From NCBI GenBank assembly GCA_022376465.1, contig JACDTU010000004.1, forward strand, positions 2,480,001 to 2,544,000: a stretch of DNA of 64,000 nucleotides, read 5' to 3'. How positions within the stretch are numbered: position 1 is the first letter of the stretch; each line of letters opens with the position of its first letter. Made by a program: the position numbers and the translations under genes. The DNA comes from Cubamyces lactineus. Its lineage: Eukaryota > Basidiomycota > Agaricomycetes > Polyporales > Polyporaceae. This document shows, piece after piece, positions 35,412 through 44,041 of this stretch. The notes under the pieces were generated by a model, which made no database searches, was not told the origin of the DNA, and worked only from the letters and a program-made list of their open reading frames with translations.

Positions 35412-36360
35412 CTAAGTATCGTTTGAAGCAGGCTCGTTGTAAACATGTCCGCCGTCGGAAGACCCAACTTGGCCGGAATGGGCTTGTCCGCCGTACGGTC
35501 CCGAGCCTGGAGTCGCCGTTCCTCTCTGGCTGTTGCCGTTCGGACCGTCCTGCCCTGCAAACACTGCGTCGGATCCGGAGCACCAGGCGTAGGAAAGGGG
35601 AGACTTACCGGAGTTCTCGTTGTCCGGCTCATCTATGCTAAGGGGGTCCGTGCCCCAGTCGGCGCGCTTGCTCATGTTGTCCCTGAGCTCAGTGCGGACG
35701 ATCCTCTTCATGCGATTGTAACTGTATGCATTTTCGTCCATGTAACGATCTCCATAGCCGCCATTGGCACGAGCAGGAACTGCATCTTGCGAACTTGTGC
35801 CTTGTCAGGAAAGAGCAAATCAATATATGTTTGTCAGGACCATACAATCACTTACTGGCACCATGGAGGAAATCGCCGGTCACGTTTCCAAAGCGGAGGA
35901 GATCTGATCCTGACGCAGGTTTTCCCTGGGCAGAGCTCGCGCTGCTGCCACCTTCCCCGGCATCAGCGCCGACCGCGGGGCCAGAGTCGGAAAACCCTCC
36001 ATCCATGGTACCGGCTTTGTAGATAGGTCAGCTAGAAATGGCATTGAATGTAGCGGTCTAGTCACCGGTTGCAGGGATGCCAAATTTGTCCTCGGCGCCG
36101 AGGTGAGGTTGAGGCGGACGAGGGTTATCCAACCTGGACGTTTCCTCGCGGTCGCGATGTTCGGCTGCTATTTCCCTATCGGCGTCTTCAGGCCCGCGGT
36201 AAGCCCCCTCCCCGTATTGCCTCGGTGTCTTCATTTGGAACGCTCCGGCATGACCTTTCAAGTGCGGCGAAAGCGGGAGTCCTGGCGAACCATTCCCCTG
36301 AGCAGAGATGGTGGTCGCCGCCGCGGCGACGAGGGAAAAGACCAGGACAGGGCTCCTCAT
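35412..36360 (-). CDS. Gly-rich secreted protein, outward-facing copy 1
   Basis: The start at 36360 gives a signal peptide, MRSPVLVFSLVAAAATTISA-Q. The mature protein has a charged, Arg/Glu/Pro-rich N-terminal part (EIAAEHRDREETSR), then after an intron at about 36063 a Ser/Gly/Ala region, another exon with YGDRYMDENAYSYNRMK, and a final exon rich in Gly (SGPYGGQAHSGQVGSSDGG) ending at 35412. The last motif resembles the GGNAYSGSSG repeats of the gene at 23.8-24.7 kb, and the signal peptide resembles that of the gene at 46.65 kb. No catalytic domain was recognised. Its promoter carries the C-rich box at 36475-36521, 115-161 bp upstream of the ATG. Convergent with the beta-glucosidase. Confidence 0.65.
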
Positions 36361-36474
36361 GATGTGCTCGGCTGGGAAGGCGTAGCAGAAAGACAAGGAG
36401 ATAAGGAACGTGCTGTTAGTTTCTGCGGTTCTTGTACACCTCCTGGTGTCCGCCTCTCGTCGAAAATGTACGCC

Positions 36475-36521
36475 AATTGGGAACTCCCCCTCCCCCTCCC
36501 CCTCCCCCATTTAAGCGCCCA
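36475..36521 (-). repeat. Conserved promoter box, left copy (TCCCCC x4)
   Basis: On the plus strand it reads AATTGGGAAC, then four TCCCCC units, then ATTTAAGCGCCCA (47 bp). The same sequence with five units lies in inverted orientation at 46262-46314. Further AAGCGCCC octamers follow at about 36546 and 36561 (TTAAGCGCCCGTATGC and AAGCGCCCGTATGCC). It lies between divergent gene starts at 36360 and 36638. Confidence 0.85.
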
Positions 36522-36637
36522 TGTGCTGGGGGAGCTGCCGCTACTTAAGCGCCCGTATGCAAGCGCCCGTATGCCGCAACCGAACGTTTGGTTTTCACTT
36601 CTTGTGTCTCCTCCCGGTCTTGAATTCTTTCTGGTGT

Positions 36638-38241
36638 ATGTCCGCTACAGCTATGTTACCGCCATTCACTACAGCCTTTATCTCCTTTGAGCCTGCTGCT
36701 GCGAAAGCTACGAAAGCGACCCGCAAATGCATACACAATGGCTGCAACTTAACAAATGTCGCCCAGAAGTGCGGTCATCGGCTCTGCAAGAGACATTGCC
36801 TCCAGCAAGCCACATCCTGCGGTCATTCGGGGCATGACCAAGCAAGGCAGGCAGCACTGACTGTCCCTGTGGCCTTGCAGGCCCAAGGGAATGATCCATT
36901 CGCACTCGTGCACCCCCCTCCCTCAATCCCTATTGTACCACCCGCGCCACCTCCCTCATCTAGCCCACCAAGCACCACTTTCCCAACCCAAGTTCTCCAT
37001 CAGCCTGCTCCCAACCGTGATCTTCGTGTTCCTATGTCTTCGGCTTTCTTGGCGGATTGGAATGCACGCACCCAGGCACAGTCTGAGAAGCGCCGAGCAG
37101 AAGAGCAGCGGCGTAAGAACTTGGCACTCATAGGCCAGAGTTTCTCCATAGCAGTATGGACAAAGGTATGTTTACAATGCATGGCCTGCGGTCTCTAATA
37201 ATTGTCAGTTAGGATGGCTGTGAAGCCCAGCTACATACGGTGCAGGGCGTTCCGACATGGCCCACAACAAGTCTCGCCTCAAACATCGAGTTGATGGGCG
37301 AGCTGGGACTCGAAGGTGTAGACGTAGTTGAACGGTACTATATGCCATCCAGGACATGGCGACGGGAGCAAGCACAGGCGGTTTTCAAGGTACGCACCGA
37401 TGATACCATTCTATTCCGTCTCCTCGGCGTCAAGGCTTGTGTTGGCTTCGACTGGCTCTGTATGAAGGCCAGCCAGCGTACGATTCAGGCCCCATCATCC
37501 ACTGTACCACAGCCAGCGACACTCCACGCTCATCCAACGACCTCTACGCTCCCTTCATTCTCTTCTGAGGCCTCAATGCATTCACTGGTCTCCGCCACCT
37601 CTGCTATGTCTCTTGCATCTCTACCCTCAAGCGGCGTGCCACTAGCTACACAATCTGGATCAATTCCGGGTGCACTCACTCCAAGTTCTGTTCTACCAAC
37701 ACCCTGCACTGTGGCTTCAATCTGTCCTATTTCTCCGGCGGCGTCTCCTGTCCCTCAGTCATCTTTGCCTCTCTCCGAAGACACATCTTCCATCTCACCC
37801 TTGCTGCCTGCTGAGGAGAGCGCACCTCCAGCTACCATTGCCGGGCTCTTTGTGCAACTAGGCCTAGACCTCGAAGCTGACCTTGAATCTCTTGATCTTG
37901 ATCGTCTCTGGCAGCTAGGTCTCGTCTACACGCCTGACCTGGAACCTGACATCAAGAATCGCCCATGGCCTGCTGGCATATTTGCTCGTGATATGGCCCA
38001 TGCATTTACTCTGCTAGGCGACACGAACGACGACAATGATCAGCTCCGAAAACGGTTTCAACGTGTTTTTCGGGGGCGTCCTTTCAAATCGGCAACGTAC
38101 CATGCTCAACGATCTGCCTGGATCAATTCACCACAAGAGCAGCGCGACTGGATCATGAACCGTCCACGAACTGTAGCAGGCCTTTGGACAAAGTGCCGGA
38201 AGGATTTGGATGGATGGAAGCTAATCCCACGTCACTCATAG
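36638..38241 (+). CDS. Cysteine-cluster protein of unknown function
   Basis: Two exons joined at a 50-bp intron (37166-37214 region, GTATGT...GTTAG) give about 515 residues. Near the N-terminus is a zinc-binding-type cluster, C-x4-C-x8-C-x4-C-x3-C-x6-C-x3-H (starting KCIHNGC). A proline-rich stretch and a charged helix (QSEKRRAEEQRRKN) follow, then a Ser/Pro/Thr-rich middle (about residues 270-380) and a conserved-looking C-terminal part (DRLWQLGLVYTPDLEPDIK, WPAGIFARDMAHAFTLL, then RTVAGLWTKCRKD). The start is MSATAMLPP (36638) or the Met at 36653. I do not recognise a named family. The neighbouring gene at 38612 has nearly the same cysteine spacing. It sits next to transposon-type genes and could be domesticated or element-encoded. 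Confidence 0.65.
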
Positions 38242-38611
38242 TGTTGGATTTGTATTACGGACTCAGAGAGTTTTTTCTTTATGTCTTGATTGATTTGTAG
38301 TTCATGCGCCCATCCCGAGAACACAATGCGATACCTCAGCTCAAGTTTGAGTGACGTCGACGTATTCTACGATTATGGCCATGCGTCACTCCAAGGAAGT
38401 CATGAATCGTCACCGAAGGTTTGCTTTGTGAAGAAACAAGAAGCGCTGCAGGACATATAAGAGCCATCCACGCCTCGGCATTGTACAACCGTGACCTTTC
38501 CCTCCATTCTTCCCAACAAGTCTGCGAAACCCGCTCTGTGACCCTCCCCTCTCTCTCTACGTCTCAAGCTAGTTGATCATTCTTTGTCCGGCCTCAGTCT
38601 TAAGACAGACC
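38242..38611 (+). promoter_or_regulatory. Intergenic with promoter of the GRF-like gene
   Basis: A TATAAG at 38456-38461 lies about 150 bp before the ATG at 38612, followed by a CT-rich stretch (CCTCCCCTCTCTCTCT at about 38540). This supports a separate gene rather than a continuation of the upstream one. Confidence 0.5.
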
Positions 38612-39789
38612 ATGGCACCCATCTACGGTGGAACCAAGACTTGGGGCCCATTGAAGCAGCCACATTGGTATTGTACTTACTGCGACAACAATCTGGACAT
38701 CCGAGTCTGCCGCACTAGTACTTCGCCACACTATGGGCGACTCTACGTTGTTGTGAGTGATACCGTGACTCTCATCTGGTTCAACCATTGAAGCTTAAGT
38801 ACCCATCTGGACAGTGCCACCCATTCAGAAACGATGAGCTCAAGACAGAGATACACCCGAAGTACTACCGCTGGTGCAATGATGCTATGCCCTCGCCCTC
38901 AGCCAGCCACCTTCGTGCCATGAGCGTCCCTCCTTATGCAATGCCGGTAACCGCCTCCTCCAGCTCTGGCCGCAGCGTTTCCCAACAAGATGGTTGCGCC
39001 ATATCTGGCTGTGCTGTCCGGCGCCGGGTCTCAAAGGGTTGCTCTCGAGGGTACTGCCCTCAACACTGCGCGCTAGCTGGAGGATGCAAGGTCCACATGC
39101 CCGCGGCTCATCAAGCGTTTCTTCAACTTGGACTTCTCTCGTCTAGCGCTTCAGCCCCTGCACTCTCAGAGACCTGCGCCTCTACTCCCTCCCCAGTCTT
39201 GTCCGACGCATCTCAGATGTCTGGTGTTGGACCCTCTTGTGGTTCATCGACCTACACCTCTGCCCCGGATCACCGCAAGCACGCTCGGGAGAGCAGCACT
39301 CCCCTCTCCGACAAGGTGTTGGGCAAGAAGCCTCGCCGGAGTCTCCTGGACTGCTTCTCCCCGTCACATTCAACTTGTTCGCAGTGCGAATTTTCCGATG
39401 ATGACCGTGAGGTTGAACTACTAGCAGCACTCAGCGAGGAGACGAGAGCCAATTTGGCGAAGATCGAGGCTCTGTCCCCTGCCCCTGAACAACCGACTCC
39501 ACCCTGGGTTGACTATGAAGAGCAATATCAACGCGATCTACATGAAGCCATCCGGGCATCGATCCAGGAAATGCCCTCCGCATCAGCATCCCCTGAGATT
39601 CCACTGACAACAGACCTCTCTATGCCATCAGCGTCATCAGGCAGCTCATGTGCCCTCGGCAGTTGCTCATCGGCACCTATCGACCTGACCCTTGATGTCG
39701 ACGAGGACCTTACCTTCAGCAACAAGATCAAGCCTCTTCGCCGACGATTTAAAATTGAATCTGTCGATATCGACCTCACTGAAGACTAG
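38612..39789 (+). CDS. GRF-like zinc-ribbon protein with cysteine cluster, UIM and SIM-like motifs
   Basis: Exon 1 (MAPIYGGTKTWGPLKQ) joins to exon 2 across GTGAGT...GGACAG (about 38755-38812). Residues about 17-60 form a GRF-like zinc ribbon: WYCTYCDNNLDIRVC, then HYGRLYVVCHPF. A second cluster follows, C-x4-C-x9-C-x4-C-x3-C-x5-C-x2-H (DGCAISGC ... KGCSRGYCPQHC). Near the C-terminus, YQRDLHEAIRASIQE fits the ubiquitin-interacting-motif consensus (L..A...S..E after an acidic/polar run), and PIDLTLDVDED and VDIDLTED resemble SUMO-interacting motifs. The family is unknown to me. The nuclear ubiquitin/SUMO link is inference from the motifs only. Confidence 0.65.
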
Positions 39790-40536
39790 GTGAATCTTAG
39801 TGCGGTGTCACCGAGCTACGGTTCCGGCTACATTCCTACTCCAGAATACATGTACTAGTCGCCCTTGTAGATTTGTTGTACTACCGTGCAATCCCTAGAT
39901 GTGTCCCATTGCAATGCCGTACATCAACAGTAGTCTGCTTCCATGTCGACAGGACCGTTTAGCCCTCATACATCCCCGCTTGGGCTTGTCTCACCACCTT
40001 GTCTGCAACCTCAATGCGCAGCATGCGCTTCGGCCGCAGCCAGTAGAGCGGAAGCCGATGGCATGTAGAGCGTGCTGCTGCCTCTCCTCCTTCCGCCGCC
40101 CTCGCTCCCTGCCGTCCTCGACCGTATTGTCCTGATCTTGAGTACACATCCAAAGCCATCCAACTGGCTCGCCCAAACCTGTTCGCCCACTCGTCCAAAG
40201 CGACGGTGAGCATATGCACCGGCTCGACCCACTCGGTTGCCTTTCTCGAGAAGCGGCGCAGGAACTCTTCGTGTGTTCTTTTCTTGTACGCTGCAGACCG
40301 CAGACCCTTCATGTGGCCAAGATTGGCCGACGCCGCGACACTCGCGTTCAAGCCCTTCTTCACCTTCGTCCCCCCGTTCTTTGATGGAGGCCTGTTCATG
40401 CAGTTCGTGAGCACCTCCTTGACGACCTCGTGCCTCCCGCGGCCCTCGTTGACGCCCCACAAAACCTCGATCAGAATCGCTCGGATTGGTGGAATGTGCC
40501 AGCAGGCGAGAAAGACGCACATGAGCTGGTTTCTTG
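39790..40536. other. Unassigned stretch beside the CSE1 fragment
   Basis: A minus-strand ORF of about 220 codons (39959-40621) runs through it, with basic helical content (LIEVLWGVNEGRGRHEVVKE, GLRSAAYKKRTHEEFLRRFS, HMLTVALDEWANRFG). I recognise no family, and its upstream part overlaps the CSE1 fragment out of frame. It may be another captured gene fragment or chance. The rest shows nothing. Confidence 0.3.
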
Positions 40537-41090
40537 CCGGTTGAACAGAATGCGCTCGATGCTGAACGCCGCATATGTATGGCACGGCACACGTAGTTCT
40601 CCGACGACAGGTGGCGAACAAGGGATGGGAGGACTGACAGGGGCTGAGGCTTGACGAGCTACATGAGTTTGACGCAAGTATGAGTGCGACTCGAATGCAT
40701 GAGCATGAGTTGCCATCTCACCTGGTTCTGGAGCGTGTACAGGAAGCGAATCGCGTCGTCCTGCAAGATGGGGTGAATGCTGCCTGGCTCAGCCTGCAAG
40801 TCCTGGAACACATGGCCCGAGAAGAACTGCACAACGTCGATGAGTGCATTCGTCGACGCCACGCTGTGCTACGCACAAAGCACATCAGTACTACGCCTCT
40901 ACAACATCACCCAAGCCACATCTCGCTCTGCCTACCTGAGTCGTGCTCCCGCGCGTCGCGACGGCCGTCAGCAAGTAAATCGCGGCATACTCGTTCAACC
41001 CCTGGCCGATCCACGCGCAGGTCACTTCCGTCGTTTCCTGCCCGAGTCCGGAGGAGACAAGGGCGCGAAGGACTTCTGCCGCGGCCAGCC
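40537..41090 (-). pseudogene. CSE1: CSE1 (exportin-2/CAS) gene fragment, degenerate
   Basis: CSE1 recycles importin alpha from the nucleus. Here only a central HEAT-repeat part is present: AAIYLLTAVATRGSTTQ, STNALIDVVQFFSGHVFQDL, HPILQDDAIRFLYTLQNQ, LSVLPSLVRHLSSENYV and TYAAFSIERILFNRQ. Two introns keep good splice sites (GTAGGC...CGTAG; GTGAGA...TGTAG), so the copy arose at DNA level and not by reverse transcription. The residues normally between the helix ending GLNEY and AAIYLL (around NWKSKD) are missing. The frame also shifts by two between ENYV (about 40595) and HTYAAFS (40581). Neither end of the gene is present. This is an old partial duplicate; the functional gene must be elsewhere. 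Confidence 0.75.
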
Positions 41091-41836
41091 AGCAAGTTAC
41101 TGCGTCGTTGGGCACACCCAGGCCACCCATCGACGACTGGGAGACAGGCTGTATAACGCCTTATGTCAATAACATGCCTGGTTGTGCGAATTTCGCGCAC
41201 CTCGACAGTCTCCAGAATGCGCCTTTTGATCTGCAACGAGAGGGACGGGTCGCCCGTGTTGGACTCTTTGGAGGGGGCGAGAGTGAGAGATTGTGGGAGG
41301 CGGTCTGGGAGCAGCTCTGGCTGTTGGCCGGAGCGGCGACCGTGGAGGAATGGGAAGTGTTGCCGTGGTCGTGAATGAAAAGAAAGGTGCGAATTGAGAG
41401 GAGCAATAGTGCAAGGCCGTACGGGTCCCAAGGTCGGGTCCACGCTACGGTGCCAGCATTGGGCGGAAGGAGACCCGTAGCGTAGACGGGCGTCTTGATT
41501 GGACTAGCTAACACGTTACGTCACGCGTCAAAATGTCACGCCAATCAACCTCATCTTGGCTGCTTATGGCCGAACTCTCTACCTGAGCCTCGAGAATCAA
41601 TCGTCAGCTGAGATCCCTGCGCGCAGAATGTGCGGGTCTGAACGAACTGCAACGCCGGGCCCATCCATCCTCCAAGCCGGCTGTCTCGGTGACGTATGGT
41701 AGCTTGCCGCTCTTCATCCTCCGCGTGCTCTCTCCCACCATCGTCTTCCTCGCCACCCTCTCGCTCATCTTCGCGCGCCCTCGGTGGATGAATATGAAAA
41801 CGGTCCGACGCGCAGGTGGCTGAATTTTGGCTCCAG
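41091..41836. other. No gene recognised between the two gene fragments
   Basis: About 750 bp between the CSE1-like and RPC34-like fragments. I looked here for the missing N-terminal part of RPC34 and did not find it. Long overlapping ORFs on both strands lack motifs. Confidence 0.4.
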
Positions 41837-42866
41837 GGACTGCTCAAGGCCATGAAGGATACCAAAGGAGCTGTGTCGTTCCGCGCAGTTAACAAGAAGG
41901 AGCTGGATGTGTGAGTGCGTCTTATTGCGGGAGAGGTGTCTGCCTCTCAACTGAGGACAGAAAGAAAGACATGAGCGGGGAGGAGGCTATGATTCTAAGT
42001 TATATCCAGGCTGCGGCGAACGAAGGTATGTTCATCGTCTCTTGTGTGTTACACCCCGGTTGACCTGCGCCGTAAGGTATCTGGACGAAACATCTCAAGG
42101 CCAAGACGGAGCTTCACCAGACCGTGGTCGACCGCTGTCTCAAGTCCCTTACCCAAAAGCAGCTCATCAAAGCCGTCAAGTCGGTCAAGGTCCGTTCATT
42201 TCTAATATCATGCACATACACCTCGTACTCAAGGCCTCTATCATTCGACTGTTCCCGACGCGCAAGATCTACATGCTCGCGCACCTTGAACCGTCTGTCG
42301 AGATGACCGGAGGCCCATGGTACACCGACAACGAGCTTGATACGGAGTTGATCAAGCTCTTGTGTAGCGCATGTTTGCGCTTCATTCGTGATCGAGTACG
42401 TTGGGTTGGAATACTTGATTTGCGCGTAGGATTGTCTAATGGGCTACGACCACTGCAGAGTGCTCCCAAACAAAAGGGTGGGGATTCGTCTTCTTCGAAT
42501 CTTCTGTATCCCATCTCTGCGGCACCAGCCTATCCGACCGCCCAGCAGATTCTGACCTTCCTCAGCAAGAGCCGGATCACGGAGACCCAGCTTAGCGTAG
42601 AGCATGTTGAGATGCTCCTGAATGTCCTTGTCCTCGACGGCGAAGTCGAACGTGTACGCCCTAAATGTCCACATCGCTCTCTTCAACTGTTGTTAATGCC
42701 ATACATATCTCCATAGGTTCCCGCGTTTGGTGCCGCAATGTGGGATACGTCGGAAGACCTCGGAGCAGGCGCGAGTGACGATGAGGACCGGGCGCGACGG
42801 CGCAAGCGCAAGTCTCGAGATGACGATGAATCGCCCAAGCGGAAACGGAAGCGCAGCAAGCCTACG
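41837..42866 (+). pseudogene. RPC34: RPC34 (RNA polymerase III subunit C34/RPC6) fragment
   Basis: C34 helps recruit and open promoters for RNA polymerase III through three winged-helix domains. Visible are the end of the first and the second and third: GLLKAMKDTKGAVSFRAVNK, GEEAMILSYIQAAANEGIWT, LHQTVVDRCLKSLTQKQLIK, PTRKIYMLAHLEPSVEMTGG, PWYTDNELDTELIKLL, then AYPTAQQILTFLSKSRI and RVPAFGAAMWD, followed by a Lys/Arg-rich stretch. About 50 N-terminal residues and the C-terminal cysteine motif (Fe-S type) are missing. Instead the frame runs into unrelated sequence at 42867. The intron before FPTRKIYM ends in TG (42250-42251) where AG is expected. I call it a truncated pseudogene. An alternative is an expressed chimera. 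Confidence 0.65.
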
Positions 42867-43705
42867 TGCCGGTTGGATCTCGACATTGTCTCCCGAGCAG
42901 CTATTGAATCCGATCCGGCACTTCCTTCCGCTGAGGGCTCTCGAACTAGGCAGGGCTCCGTTGGTTCTATGGGCTCTGTAAGCGAGGACCCCACTACGCC
43001 CCCATACGAGACATCTTCGCGATTGTTTAAGGCGACGTTCGACGAAGTCAAGACGGAGCTTGCCGCAGGCCGATGGCGGTCGCTCGACGAGATGAGCATC
43101 CGGACCGGAGGCCAAGCCACGGGTGTCGTCGCGGCCAGCGGTCATCAAGTCCAAGGTGGAAGACCTTGGAGTCAAAAATCTCGCTTGCACGGACCCAGCT
43201 TGACACGGACATGCGTTTCATGCGCAACCTCGCGGTGCTCACCCCCTTCCAGCGTGCGACGCGGGACCGCCTGCAGGCCGCTGTGCAAACCGTGGCGAAG
43301 CGAGTGATGCAGGTCCGACTGGACATTGAGAAGCTCATCTGTTACCGCGATGTGCTCGCCGCAGACCTCGCGGCTGAGGAGCGGGATTGGGAGCGGACGA
43401 AACAGCTGGCGATGCAGGCGGCGACGCAAAAACTGGCCAGCCAACGGCAAGCGGACCGGGAGGCCAAACGCGAAGCTCGTGCTGAGCGTGAGGCCGCAGT
43501 GCAACGCGAGGCCGAAGCTGCACGGGAGGCTTTACGACAGCGGACAGAATGTGAAACGTCGAGCCGTATCCCCGCTATGACACTTAGCAGGACTCGCTGG
43601 AGAGTGCGGCGAGCACCGACAGCGGGACGCACGAGAAGGTCTACACTGCGTCGGAGATGCCGGAGGAGCAGGCGGAGGAGTGGCTCCAGACCCGCGCGGC
43701 ACTAG
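42867..43705 (+). pseudogene. Coiled-coil gene fragment fused to RPC34 (possibly a Sec7/PH ARF-GEF tail)
   Basis: Directly after the RPC34 part, the sequence encodes LDLDIVSRAAIESDPALP, then FKATFDEVKTELAAGRWRSL, then in another frame VIKSKVEDL (from 43141) and in a third frame ESKISLARTQLDTDMRFMRN, LTPFQRATRDRLQAAVQTVA, a long charged coiled coil and EMPEEQAEEWLQTRAALGG. Joining KVEDL to ESKIS needs a one-base correction near 43168, so frameshifts have accumulated. The coiled-coil order reminds me of the region after the PH domain in fungal Sec7-family ARF-GEFs (Syt1-like), but that is memory-based and weak. Confidence 0.4.
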
Positions 43706-44041
43706 GGGGCACTGGTGAGTGCACCCGAGACTGAACTCGGGACGGCGGGGCGGAGTGATTCGGCGTTGTTGTCATTACTTGCATCTATGCATTGCATTTC
43801 GCCTCTCTCGGCAGAGGCTAGTAAGTACGGTACTTTCCGCAGTGGTCGTTCCGTGGGACAAAGCTCCGGGCCAACAACACGCACGCATACTCCGGCTCCC
43901 TCGACCGTACGGCTGCCCCCGCCGAAAGCTCAGGTGAGAACACTCGTGTTGCTCTAACGCAGATCCGAAGGCACCAACACGCATTTCGATCACAATGTCG
44001 TAGGAGTACCGATGTACTGTTGTTCATCTGAGAAATACATG
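43706..44041. other. Short gap, no gene recognised
   Basis: About 336 bp between the degenerate coiled-coil fragment and the KDZ gene stop. A possible small exon (SKYGTFRSGRSVGQSSGP frame, about 43815-43930) could belong to the fragment. Nothing else was seen. Confidence 0.35.

Noticed and set aside
40680..41380. Plus-strand ORFs opposite the CSE1 fragment
   Set aside because: The minus strand carries clear exportin homology; the plus frames have none.
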